A stretch of 39,729 bases of DNA from CAYUYV01 sp050331455 (GCA_050331455.1 JBHJGV010000069.1:1-39729), one strand, 5' to 3'. Numbered from the stretch's first letter, positions 1 through 7,980 are shown. The notes: generated by a model from the sequence alone, not told the origin. Made by a program: numbers and translations.

Positions 1-1
1 C

Positions 2-1423
2 GTCACACTGATCGAATCAGAGGCCATCGGCACCATCGGGGTGGGTGAAGCGACCATCCCCCAGATCCGGCTCTTTAACAGCGGCCTCGGCATCGACGAA
101 AGGGCGTTTTTGCGGGAAACGGCGGGCACGATCTATCTCGGGATCGAATTCTTCGGCTGGGGGCGCAAGGGCGAGCGCTATTTCCATGGCTTCGGCGAAG
201 TGGGCCGCACCATTGGGCTCGTGCCCTTTTACCAGTACTGGCTGCGCCACCACGGCGAAGGCGGCGCGGAGGACCTGGAGGCATTCAGTGCCAATGCGCT
301 CGCGGCGAAGCTGGGCCGCTACGGCGCCGCTGTCGGAGCGACGGCGCGTCTGCCTGCTTCGGCCTATCATCTGGACGCGGCGCGTTATGCAAATTTTCTG
401 CGCCGGTTTGCCGAAGAGCGGGGCGTGACCCGGCGCGAAGGCATTGTCCGGGATGTGCGCCTCAATGGGGAAAGCGGCACCATAGAGTCAGTGGCTCTTA
501 AGGACGGCACATCGATCGCCGGCGATCTTTTCATTGATTGCACGGGATTTCGGGGCCTCCTGATCGAAGAGGCCTTGGAAAGCGGTTATGAGGACTGGTC
601 CCACTGGCTGCCCTGCGACCGGGCCATCGCCCTTCCGTCCGAAGGCAATGGCCGGCTCGATCCCTTCACCCGGTCAACGGCGGAGGACGCCGGATGGCGC
701 TGGGAAATCCCGCTTCAACACCGCACGGGCAACGGCCATGTCTATTCGAGTGCCCATTTGGACGATGACACGGCCCTGGAGACGCTGACCGCCAATCTGC
801 CCGCCCCCCCCCTCGGCGAGCCGCGCTATTTGCGCTTCCTGACCGGCAAGCGGCGGGAGATCTGGAAAAAGAACTGCATTGCCCTCGGCCTTGCAAGCGG
901 ATTTCTGGAGCCGCTCGAATCAACGAGCATCCATCTCATCCAGGCTGGGATTGCGCGCCTCCTCGCCCTGTTTCCGGACCGCTCTTTCGACCCTGCCCTG
1001 GCCCGCGAGTTCAACCGACAGCTTGACTTCGAATACGCGGCGATCCGGGATTTCCTGATCCTGCATTATCATGTCACGGACCGTGACGGGTCCGACTTCT
1101 GGCGCCACTGCCGCACAATGACCATTCCGGATAGTCTGGCCGAAAAGATCGAGCTGTTCCGCGCCAGCGGCCGGATCGTCCGTCACAACACGGAATTGTT
1201 CGATGTGCCAAGCTGGCTGCAGGTCATGTGGGGACAGGGGATGCGGCCCGCCGCCCACCATCCCATGGTGGATGCGGCCTCGCCCGACGATCTGGCGCGC
1301 TACATGGCCATGAATCTCGAAGAGGTGCGCGGCCAGGTCGATGCCCTCGCGCCGCACCGGGATTATATCGCGCGGATCTGCGGCACACAGAACGTGGGCG
1401 CGGTGTCTGAGCGCGCCTTATGA
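2..1423 (+). CDS. Flavin-dependent tryptophan-halogenase family protein (5' end outside window)
   Basis: PF04820 (tryptophan 7-halogenase) family flavoenzyme. The family uses FADH2 and O2 to make HOCl or HOBr, which is tunnelled to an aromatic substrate. The visible frame is open from base 2, so the N-terminus with the first GxGxxG FAD motif lies upstream. GVGEAT is encoded at about 38-55, the halogenase signature WxWxIP (WRWEIP) at 695-712, and the conserved Glu in EPLEST at 917-919. Only the visible 473 residues can be judged; full members have about 500-540. At the position of the catalytic Lys (Lys79 of PrnA/RebH, usually in a YK or FK motif) this protein has Tyr (codon 134-136, context GTIYLGIEF). 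Canonical halogenation is therefore doubtful by inference. The gene converges on the acyltransferase gene with a 6-bp overlap of the 3' ends. In related bacteria such genes often sit beside SapC-like and TonB-receptor genes, which cannot be checked here. Confidence 0.88.
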   Translation, partial: VTLIESEAIGTIGVGEATIPQIRLFNSGLGIDERAFLRETAGTIYLGIEFFGWGRKGERYFHGFGEVGRTIGLVPFYQYWLRHHGEGGAEDLEAFSANALAAKLGRYGAAVGATARLPASAYHLDAARYANFLRRFAEERGVTRREGIVRDVRLNGESGTIESVALKDGTSIAGDLFIDCTGFRGLLIEEALESGYEDWSHWLPCDRAIALPSEGNGRLDPFTRSTAEDAGWRWEIPLQHRTGNGHVYSSAHLDDDTALETLTANLPAPPLGEPRYLRFLTGKRREIWKKNCIALGLASGFLEPLESTSIHLIQAGIARLLALFPDRSFDPALAREFNRQLDFEYAAIRDFLILHYHVTDRDGSDFWRHCRTMTIPDSLAEKIELFRASGRIVRHNTELFDVPSWLQVMWGQGMRPAAHHPMVDAASPDDLARYMAMNLEEVRGQVDALAPHRDYIARICGTQNVGAVSERAL

Positions 1424-2056
1424 ATTGTCCGCTTTCGGCCCGTCGGTTCGAGAATCGGATGTCTTCCGTGCGCCCATCTTCTGAAGCGTCTCGGCATCGA
1501 CCAGCCGGGTGATGAGCGGGTGAAGGCGCAATTCGCCGTCCTTCACCACCTGGCGGAAATTAGCGATCACGGCACTGACGGTCGTGCGGTCCGGCGCGAC
1601 CACGTCAAGGAGCCAGTTGATCTGCCCGCTGTTCCAGTCCTCGGGCTTGAGCCGGATCGGAAACACACCGTTAGCGATCTGCTCGCGGATGCGGGCGTCC
1701 ACCTCCTCTGAAACACTGGCCCAGATGGCAAATCCGGACATGTCGGTGGCAGCCGATTGGTCCGTCTTGCCCGGATAGGCGATGGCGAGGCGGTCCTGCA
1801 GCATGGGATCGAGCACCAGATGCTGCAAGTCGACCAGCATCTGGCTTCGATAGCGCGGCACCATCATCAGCGCCATGACCGCCTTGCCGAAATTTTCCCG
1901 GATGGTGGATCTGAGCGCGGAGATCTTGGCGGCCATCTCCGGGTCGATCTGCGGCGCTCCCGGAGCATCCTCGGGAAGGGCCTTTTGCGGGGAAGGGATG
2001 GCGTCTCCGAATGATCCCCCATCACCGCCTCGGCCATTGCTCTCACGCTTCGCCAT
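1418..2056 (-). CDS. HlyC-like toxin-activating lysine-acyltransferase family protein
   Basis: A 212-residue protein of the HlyC/RTX-toxin acyltransferase family. Characterised members move a fatty acyl group from acyl-ACP to internal lysines of a pro-toxin in the cytoplasm. Family features visible are a helix ending in MMVPRYR, then DLQHLVLDPML, a GFAIWASVSEEVDARI segment matching the family's FASWAxLSxEVExRL block, and RLKPEDWNSGQ followed by WLLDVVAP, which keeps the conserved Asp. The catalytic His of HlyC (SPLHRNW) aligns with Tyr69 in PRYR. The first 40 residues are Gly/Pro/Ser-rich and poorly conserved. ATG at 2056 is preferred over GTG at 2065 because AAGGA lies about 10 nt upstream of the ATG and almost touches the GTG. 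No RTX toxin gene or type I secretion gene is nearby, so the substrate is unknown. Confidence 0.8.
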   Translation of the reverse strand: MAKRESNGRGGDGGSFGDAIPSPQKALPEDAPGAPQIDPEMAAKISALRSTIRENFGKAVMALMMVPRYRSQMLVDLQHLVLDPMLQDRLAIAYPGKTDQSAATDMSGFAIWASVSEEVDARIREQIANGVFPIRLKPEDWNSGQINWLLDVVAPDRTTVSAVIANFRQVVKDGELRLHPLITRLVDAETLQKMGARKTSDSRTDGPKADNS

Positions 2057-2112
2057 TGTCCCCACGTCCTTGAAAGTCCTGTTCGAAACGCGTGATCAAG
2101 GGTTACGCGTTT

Positions 2113-2140
2113 GGCGAAAAAAAAGCTGTCTGCATAAGCC
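2113..2140 (-). terminator. Possible T-rich terminator downstream of tRNA-His
   Basis: Reading the minus strand past the tRNA there is a run of eight T preceded by only a very weak GCT/AGC hairpin. It sits between the tRNA and the acyltransferase start and could end tRNA transcription. The hairpin is too weak for a firm call. Confidence 0.3.
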
Positions 2141-2151
2141 ATTGAAATAAA

Positions 2152-2228
2152 TGGTACAGCTGCCCCGGTTCGAACGGGGGACCTCTAGATCCACAATCTA
2201 GCGCTCTAACCAACTGAGCTACAGCTGC
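2152..2228 (-). tRNA. tRNA-His (anticodon GTG), alphaproteobacterial type
   Basis: Full cloverleaf on the minus strand, 77 nt with an encoded CCA (plus-strand TGG at 2152-2154). The acceptor arm is GCAGCTG paired with CAGCTGT. The anticodon stem CTAGA/TCTAG holds the loop TTGTGGA, giving anticodon GTG. The T-arm has GTTCGAA. The base before G1 is T, so no G-1 is encoded. G1 pairs with U72 and the discriminator is A73. This matches the atypical tRNA-His described for Caulobacter and relatives, whose HisRS reads U72/A73 instead of G-1:C73. It is followed on the minus strand by a run of eight T. Confidence 0.97.
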
Positions 2229-2416
2229 ACGAAAGAGTATTGGAGATAACGGGCGGGGCAGACTCGGTCAAGCCGCCCTGGTCCGGCCCTGGAATACATC
2301 TTGACCGAGGGCGGTGGTCAAGGGTCGATTGCCTGGAGAAATCGCTTCGGGCGCGCCGCCTCCGGGTGGGCGTGCCGGGACTGATCCGCCGTCACGGCTG
2401 AAGGAGGCCATCGCCC

Positions 2417-2617
2417 ATGTCCGCCGGAATCAACACCCAATCCGATCTCGTCGCCGATCTTCAGGTCGGGCCGACAGACCAGGGCATGGTCCGCCTTTAT
2501 GTCAGCGCCGACGGCATCGACCTGCCCATGGATTTCAGCCCCGATGAGGCGGTCGATATCGCCACCGAAATCCTGGCCGCGGCGGAAATCGCCAAGGCGG
2601 GCGCGCCGGAGGAATGA
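2417..2617 (+). CDS. Small conserved protein, DUF6324-like
   Basis: A 66-residue acidic soluble protein with no signal peptide or membrane segment. The core TDQGMVRLYVSADGIDLPMDF, followed by a helix rich in Ala and Glu (EAVDIATEILAAAEIA), looks like the small DUF6324 proteins common in Rhodospirillales and Rhizobiales, recognised from memory. Their function is not known. ATG at 2417 is preceded by GGAGG with a 9-nt spacer. The gene stands alone, between tRNA-His (opposite strand) and a convergent LOG-family gene whose 3' end is 3 bp away. Confidence 0.72.
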   Translation: MSAGINTQSDLVADLQVGPTDQGMVRLYVSADGIDLPMDFSPDEAVDIATEILAAAEIAKAGAPEE

Positions 2618-2620
2618 GGG

Positions 2621-3295
2621 CTAAAGGGTCAAGACGCGCCGGCACAGCTCCGCCCGGGCGGTGGCCCAGTCGGGGCAATCGGTGGCGCCGGGCACCCGCG
2701 GCGCGCTGGGCAGGGTGATCACCGGGCGCCCGAACTGGAGCCCGAAGGCCATTTCCGACAGGGTGCCATAGCCCCCCGCGACCACCAGGATCACAAAGGC
2801 GGCCCGGGCAATGATGGCATTACGCGCCACGCCGATCCCGGAGGCCAACGGCACGGTCACATGGGGATTGGCCCCGCTCCAATGGTCGTCGGGCAGAAGA
2901 CCCACGGCGACACCGCCCTCGGCCTCGGTGCCCCGGCAGGCCCGCTCCATCACTCCGCCCTTGCCGCCGCACAGCAGCACGAGCCCGAGCCGGGCGAGAT
3001 CCCGGCCGATCTCCTCCGCCAGGGCCAGATCCGCGGGCCCGGCCTCGCGTGACCCGATGACACCGATGGGCGGACGCAGCCGCGCGCCACTCTCCCGTTG
3101 CAGCCAGGTCACCGCTTCCTCAAGGGACAACACGCGTCCGCCCTTGCCGGCGGCCTCACCGGGCACCCAGACCCGGGCCCGGGGATCGAACCGGGCGCTT
3201 TGCCCGCCCGTGCCCCCGCCCGGCCCATTGCGCCGCCAGAGGGTGGCTCCCTTCCCGCCGGGAAGGAGCATCAGGGAAGGATCGCTACCGCTCAT
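2621..3295 (-). CDS. TIGR00725/LOG-family Rossmann-fold protein
   Basis: A 224-residue protein related to the LOG/'lysine decarboxylase' Rossmann superfamily and to molybdenum-cofactor carrier proteins. The nucleotide-binding core starts at about residue 80 with IGVIGSREAG. Then come LLCGGKGGVMERACRG and VAGGYGTLSEMAFGLQFGRPVI. The last contains AGGYGTLSE, the family's PGGxGTxxE motif with Ala for Pro. The first 75 residues are Gly-rich and unlike the family core. ATG at 3295 is chosen over ATG at 3301 because the GGGAG ribosome site touches the first ATG and lies 6 nt from the second. The exact substrate (nucleotide, cytokinin-type riboside or cofactor) cannot be read from sequence. Confidence 0.8.
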   Translation of the reverse strand: MSGSDPSLMLLPGGKGATLWRRNGPGGGTGGQSARFDPRARVWVPGEAAGKGGRVLSLEEAVTWLQRESGARLRPPIGVIGSREAGPADLALAEEIGRDLARLGLVLLCGGKGGVMERACRGTEAEGGVAVGLLPDDHWSGANPHVTVPLASGIGVARNAIIARAAFVILVVAGGYGTLSEMAFGLQFGRPVITLPSAPRVPGATDCPDWATARAELCRRVLTL

Positions 3296-3612
3296 GGACA
3301 TCTCCCTTGAACACAAGAAAGCCCTTGTGGTCTTGAAGGGTCCGGGCATGAGACCCCGCGACCGTTTCAGCCGGCGTTCCGTCCGGGCTTGGGTCGCGCC
3401 ATACTGGTGCGCCTGGGCGGGCAGCTTTGGGGCGAAAGCAAGATCGGAACCGGGATGCGACAGTCTTGGCGGGCCCGGTCTGGTATGCCGGTTGCTGAGG
3501 GGAACCGGGATCGGTGTCCCGGGAGTTGGGCCCGGGAAAGACAGGGCCGTCGAGGCTTGGCCAGCGGACCAGCCATGCGGAGCCTTGAGCGTTGGGACGG
3601 GAGAAGCACACA

Positions 3613-5256
3613 GTGAACAGACCCATCGACCGGGCCGCCGCCGGGACGTCCCCCGCCGAGGCCCTGCGCACGGCTGCACGCCGCACCGTGCGCGGACGCT
3701 CGCTGTGGGATGCGGACCGCAGCGCGATCGCCTGGGCCGATCCGGACGGCATCGAGGCCTGGGGCGCGGACAGTCTGGGTGCCCTGCTCGATGCCCGTTT
3801 CGATCCAGCCCATCCGCTGCCCCGCATGCTGACGGCCCTACGCGACCGGCTCGACGAGGGGGAAAGCGTGATCGAGGGCCTGCGTCTGGTCTCACGGGAC
3901 GGATTAACCCTGGAGGGTCTTTGCCGCATCACAGGCCAGCGATTGGCCGACGCGCGCCTTGGGCTCATGATCGACCGGCTCGATGCCCGCCTTGAGAGCA
4001 CACGCCTCGACCATCCGCCCAAGGATCCTGCTGACCGAACCGCAATGGCCGCGACCGAGGCACCCCCGGTGGCCCATTCGGCGGCGACGGGGCTCACCAT
4101 TGCCGGTTGGCCGCCGGTGGCCTGGGCCCGCCCCCTGCAAGGCCTCCTGGACGCATTCGCAGAAGCGGTGGCCCTGCTTGACGGCACCGGAACCGTGGCG
4201 GCCGTCAACGCATCGGCGCGGCGGCTGCTCGGGCCGGACGGGCCCGACCCGGTGGGCCGAAGCTTTGCGGACTGGCTCGACGGTCGGGCCGCGCGCGCCC
4301 TCGCCGATGTCCTGGCCAAGGCCCCGCGCCCCGGCGAAACCCACGCGCTGGCCGACGGGGAAGACATTCCCCTGCTCGACGAGACGGGCATGGTGCGTCG
4401 CCCCGTCGCCGTCCTCCTCGGCACCTTGCCGACGGATCGGGCCGGCGCCCGGCACCTGGCACTCATCCGCGATCTCAGCGGCCAGAGAACCCGCGAACAG
4501 GCACTTGAGAGCGCACGGGACGAGGCCGACTTGCGCAGCCGGCGCAAATCCGAGGTCCTGGCCCGGGTAAGCCACGGGCTGCGCACACCGCTCACGGCCA
4601 TCCTGGGATTTTCCGAGATGCTCATGAAGGGCGTCGGCGAACCCGATCCGAATGCCCCCGCGCCGACGGACCAAACCCGCCTTTATGCCCGCCATGTGTT
4701 CGAAGCGGGCCAGCACGCCCTGTCCCTGGTGGACGATCTTCTGGAGCTGTCCCGCATCGAAGCGGGGCGCCTTGCGCTCCATTCCGAAACATTTGACCTG
4801 CCACCGGTCGTGGAAGCCTGTGTCACCATGGTGCGCCCCCTCGCCGCGCATAAGAGAGTGACGCTGGATGCCCGGCTGCACCGCAGCCTCGATCCCGTGG
4901 ATATGGATCCGCGCAGCCTGCGCCAGATCCTCGTCGGCCTGCTCAGCCTTGCGATCCGCCGCTCGCCGGCCGAGGGCACCGTCACCCTTTCGGTCCAACG
5001 CTCCGAAGACGGGCAGATCGGCATCGCCGTCCAGGACCAGGGGGCCCCCTTCGGGTCCGAAACCCTGGGCAGCCTGCGCCGCCAGGCCTTGGGTGACGGG
5101 TCCTTTTTCGCCGGCGATGCGCCCCTTGACCTGCCCCTGGCCAAAGCCCTCACCGAGGCCAATCACGGATCCTTCTGCGTCGAAAGCGACGGCCAATACG
5201 GCACCTTGATCCAGATCATGGTTCCCGCAGCGGGCGAGCCGCACTCTTTCCTGTGA
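3613..5256 (+). CDS. PAS/HisKA sensor-kinase-like protein with degenerate ATPase domain
   Basis: A 547-residue soluble protein with no membrane segments. Residues about 1-165 look like a divergent sensory region. Residues about 175-300 form a PAS-type fold (LLDAFAEAVALLDGTGTVAAVNASARRLLG). HisKA follows with His321 in VSHGLRTPLTAILGF. The residue after His is Gly, where HisKA enzymes have Glu or Asp. The C-terminal domain has the HATPase layout, but the N-box Asn is absent (LLSLAIRRSP for NLxxNAxKFTP), the G1 box reads DQGAPFG and the G2 box is replaced by DAPLDLPLAKAL. ATP binding is doubtful by inference. GTG at 3613 has GGGAG 9 nt upstream; ATG at 3592 has no such site. No partner regulator is adjacent. 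The gene lies just upstream of the iron genes, but a 159-bp gap with its own promoter-like AT-rich stretch separates them. Confidence 0.82.
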   Translation: MNRPIDRAAAGTSPAEALRTAARRTVRGRSLWDADRSAIAWADPDGIEAWGADSLGALLDARFDPAHPLPRMLTALRDRLDEGESVIEGLRLVSRDGLTLEGLCRITGQRLADARLGLMIDRLDARLESTRLDHPPKDPADRTAMAATEAPPVAHSAATGLTIAGWPPVAWARPLQGLLDAFAEAVALLDGTGTVAAVNASARRLLGPDGPDPVGRSFADWLDGRAARALADVLAKAPRPGETHALADGEDIPLLDETGMVRRPVAVLLGTLPTDRAGARHLALIRDLSGQRTREQALESARDEADLRSRRKSEVLARVSHGLRTPLTAILGFSEMLMKGVGEPDPNAPAPTDQTRLYARHVFEAGQHALSLVDDLLELSRIEAGRLALHSETFDLPPVVEACVTMVRPLAAHKRVTLDARLHRSLDPVDMDPRSLRQILVGLLSLAIRRSPAEGTVTLSVQRSEDGQIGIAVQDQGAPFGSETLGSLRRQALGDGSFFAGDAPLDLPLAKALTEANHGSFCVESDGQYGTLIQIMVPAAGEPHSFL

Positions 5257-5324
5257 ATGCTTCGCACTGCCGTTCGTGACAACAGGACGCGAGCGGATCA
5301 CATCGGGGCAAACCCGGGCCGTCG

Positions 5325-5385
5325 AGACCCTGAACAAAAATAATAATGACTTGCAATATACAGACGTGAGGCATAGCGTATTAAG
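5325..5385 (+). promoter_or_regulatory. AT-rich promoter region of bfd, possible iron-responsive site
   Basis: This is the only strongly AT-rich stretch in the neighbourhood (AAAAATAATAATGACTTGCA, then ATATACAG). It sits 30-90 bp before the bfd start. The ATAATAATGA half resembles part of a Fur box and TTGCAA resembles alphaproteobacterial Fur/Mur half-sites. No full palindrome is present, so regulator identity is a guess. Confidence 0.3.
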
Positions 5386-5415
5386 AGTTTTCGCGCCGGT
5401 GATGGAGCACGCCCC

Positions 5416-5601
5416 ATGTATATCTGCATTTGTCACGCCCTGAAGGAACGCGATGTGCGTGAAGTGTTGAGTGAGGGGGATCTGAGCATCGCCGGCGTGT
5501 ACAAGAAGCTCGGGTGCCGTCCCCGCTGCGGCAAATGTCTCGGCATGATGGCGGAAATCGTCGCCGCCCAGGGGGCTGACGAGACCGCGTCGAGATCTTA
5601 A
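5416..5601 (+). CDS. bfd: Bacterioferritin-associated ferredoxin
   Basis: A 61-residue [2Fe-2S] protein that donates electrons to heme in bacterioferritin so that stored Fe3+ is released as Fe2+. The four Fe-S ligands of E. coli Bfd are all present at the same positions: Cys4 and Cys6 (YICICH) and Cys38 and Cys41 (CRPRCGKC); Cys34 is extra. The length is typical. The start ATG follows GGAGC about 10 nt upstream. Its partner bfr begins 178 bp downstream on the same strand, which supports the assignment. The AT-rich upstream region is consistent with iron control. Confidence 0.95.
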   Translation: MYICICHALKERDVREVLSEGDLSIAGVYKKLGCRPRCGKCLGMMAEIVAAQGADETASRS

Positions 5602-5779
5602 CGGGGTCACGTTTTGCACATGACTGGCATATGCTCATCTTTCCGTTGAACGACGCCGCGACTTAGTCCAACTGGTTTCATCCAGTCGGATACGGGCTGC
5701 GTAAGCCTGTTATCCAGCGAGCGTCCTACCACCACGGCGCCGCCCCACGCACCCTATTCAGCACAAGGATTGACGAGCG

Positions 5780-6268
5780 ATGAAAGGTGATCCGAAAGTC
5801 ATCGAGCATCTGAACCGGGCCCTAAAGCTCGAACTGACCGCCATCAACCAGTACTTCCTCCATGCTCGGATGATGAAGAACTGGGGCGTCATGGATCTGG
5901 CCAACAAAATATATCACGAATCCATCGACGAAATGAAACATGCGGACGTCCTGATCGAGCGCATCCTGCTGCTTGACGGCCTCCCCAACCTCCAGGATCT
6001 CGACAAGATCATGATCGGCGAGGACGTGCGCGACTGTCTCGAATGCGACCTGAAGCTCGAGCGCATCGCCCACCCCATGTACCGGGAAGCCGCGAAATAC
6101 TGCGAACAGGCCGAGGACTACGTGAGCCGGGAAGTCTTTGTGCGGATCCTTGAATCCGAAGAAGAGCACATCGACTGGCTGGAAACCCAGCTCGATCTCA
6201 TCAACCGGATCGGCCTGGAGAATTACACGCTGGGCCTCATGGGCAAGGCCGGCGCCGAGGAGTCCTGA
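5780..6268 (+). CDS. bfr: Bacterioferritin
   Basis: A 162-residue subunit of the 24-mer heme-containing ferritin that oxidises Fe2+ and stores Fe3+ mineral in the cytoplasm. All ferroxidase ligands are present and numbered as in E. coli Bfr: Glu18, Glu51, His54, Glu94, Glu127 and His130. The heme ligand Met52 is also present, so this is a full heme-binding, ferroxidase-active type. The start MKGDPKVIEHLN is the family's usual N-terminus and has AAGGA about 10 nt upstream. The 178-bp gap after bfd may hold a separate promoter. The stop codon overlaps the ATG of the following iron permease (TGATG), which implies translational coupling. Confidence 0.97.
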   Translation: MKGDPKVIEHLNRALKLELTAINQYFLHARMMKNWGVMDLANKIYHESIDEMKHADVLIERILLLDGLPNLQDLDKIMIGEDVRDCLECDLKLERIAHPMYREAAKYCEQAEDYVSREVFVRILESEEEHIDWLETQLDLINRIGLENYTLGLMGKAGAEES

Positions 6269-7980
6269 TGACCCATGGGGCTCCGTCCGTCGAGCCGGGG
6301 CCCCCGGCCGCCTCTTTCCCAACGGCCCTTGAGCGCACCGGGCCCGGCCTGCTGAGCGGCGGCCGGGCTCTCTCCTTGATGGCCTATGCGCTCGCGGCCA
6401 TCGTCGCCCTGCCCATTCTCGGTATTCTCGCGAGCCTGTTCGGCGCGCCGGGGGACACCTGGCCCCATTTGCGCGACACGCTCCTGCCGGTCATGGCCGC
6501 CAATTCCCTGATCCTCATGATCGGCACAGGGATCGGCGTCATCCTGATCGGTGTGGCGACCGCCTGGCTCGTCACCACATGCGCCTTTCCAGGGCGGCGG
6601 GTCTTCGAATGGGCTCTGGTGCTGCCGCTCGCCATCCCGACTTATGTGCTCGCTTATATCTATACGGACTTTCTCCAGCACCCGGGCGCCGTGCAGACGG
6701 CTCTGCGGGCGGCCACGGGATGGGGACCCCGGGACTACTGGTTTCCGGAGATCCGCTCCCTTGAAGGTGCGATCCTGCTCTTTTCTCTGGCCTTCTACCC
6801 TTATGTTTATCTCCTGGCACGGACCGCTTTCTTGCAGCAGTCCCTGGTGATGCTGGAGGCGAGCCGATCCCTGGGCTGCAGTCCTTGGGAGAGCTTCTGG
6901 CGGGTGGCCCTGCCCCTCGCCCGCCCGGCCATCGCGGCCGGTGCGGCCCTTGCCCTCATGGAAACCCTCGCCGAGTTCGGCGCCGTCAGCCATTTCGGTC
7001 TCCAGACCCTGACAACGGGGATCTATCGCCTGTGGTTTTCGTTCGGAGACCGCATTCTGGCCGTGCAGCTTTCGGGCGCGCTGGTGACCCTCGCGCTTGT
7101 TCTTCTGGTGTTCGAACGCTGGAACCGGGGGCAGGCCCGCTATGACGACGCACGGGGTCGCCTCGCGGCCCCTTCCCGCATGTCCCTTTCACCGGGCATG
7201 AAACTGGCCGCGGTGCTCACCTGTGCCGGACCAGTGGTGCTCGGGTTTGTCCTGCCGGTCGGTCTGCTGGTCCACCTGTCGATCACGGTGGGCCATGATC
7301 TTCTGGATGCGGACACGTTGCGTCTCATCGGTAACAGCCTGACCCTGGCGACCCTGGGCGCTGGAGCCGCCGTGGCGGTCGCGCTCCTGCTCGCCTATGC
7401 GGCGCGCCTTCATCCGGGACGGGCGGTACAATGGATGAACCGCATGGCGAGCATGGGATACGCGCTCCCCGGAACGGTCATCGCGGTGGGCATTCTTCTG
7501 CCCCTCGCACAGTTCGACAATATGGTGGATGCCACGGCGCGCTGGGCCTTCGGGCTTTCCACCGGCCTCATTTTTACCGGCACCATCCTGGCGCTGATCT
7601 ATGCCTATGTTGTCCGGTTTTTGAGTGTCTCGCTCGGTGCAGTGGATGCGGCCCTGGCGCGCATCACACCGAATATGGAAGCGGCAGCCCGGGCCCTCGG
7701 CGCCGGCTCGCTGGGCACCCTGTGGCGCATCCACGCCCCCATGATGAGCGGCGGCATGCTGACCGCCGGATTGATCGTTTTCGTGGACGTGATCAAGGAA
7801 CTGCCGGCGACGCTGATCCTGCGTCCCTTCAATTTCGACACCCTGGCAATCCAGGCCTATCGTCTCGCGTCGGATGAACGCCTGGGTGAGGCGTCCACGG
7901 CGTCGCTGGTGATCGTCGTGGCCGGCCTCATACCCGTCATCGTCCTCAGCCGGACCATCGCTCGAACCGGCGCGCCGTGA
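6268..7980 (+). CDS. Ferric-iron ABC transporter permease (FbpB/SfuB type)
   Basis: A 570-residue inner-membrane protein made of two fused permease halves, each with about six membrane segments, as in FbpB/SfuB/HitB ferric-iron importers. Each half carries an EAA-type loop facing the ATPase: EASRSLGCSPWESFWRVALPLARPAI in the first and EAAARALGAGSLGTLWRIHAPMMSGG in the second. PLAIPTYVLAYIY and LFSLAFYPYVYLLARTAF are typical of the family. The start overlaps the bfr stop by one base, so storage and transport proteins are probably co-translated. No periplasmic binding protein or ATPase gene is in the window; those partners must be encoded elsewhere. It converges on the cupin gene with no gap between stop codons. 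Confidence 0.9.
   Translation: MTHGAPSVEPGPPAASFPTALERTGPGLLSGGRALSLMAYALAAIVALPILGILASLFGAPGDTWPHLRDTLLPVMAANSLILMIGTGIGVILIGVATAWLVTTCAFPGRRVFEWALVLPLAIPTYVLAYIYTDFLQHPGAVQTALRAATGWGPRDYWFPEIRSLEGAILLFSLAFYPYVYLLARTAFLQQSLVMLEASRSLGCSPWESFWRVALPLARPAIAAGAALALMETLAEFGAVSHFGLQTLTTGIYRLWFSFGDRILAVQLSGALVTLALVLLVFERWNRGQARYDDARGRLAAPSRMSLSPGMKLAAVLTCAGPVVLGFVLPVGLLVHLSITVGHDLLDADTLRLIGNSLTLATLGAGAAVAVALLLAYAARLHPGRAVQWMNRMASMGYALPGTVIAVGILLPLAQFDNMVDATARWAFGLSTGLIFTGTILALIYAYVVRFLSVSLGAVDAALARITPNMEAAARALGAGSLGTLWRIHAPMMSGGMLTAGLIVFVDVIKELPATLILRPFNFDTLAIQAYRLASDERLGEASTASLVIVVAGLIPVIVLSRTIARTGAP

Noticed and set aside
3904..5619. A long minus-strand frame of 571 codons
   Set aside because: It is antisense to the sensor-kinase gene and bfd, has no coherent domain, and both sense genes have clear motifs.
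5602..5779. A regulatory RNA between bfd and bfr
   Set aside because: Only short imperfect inverted repeats (ACTGG/CCAGT) were seen; no known RNA family or strong structure.
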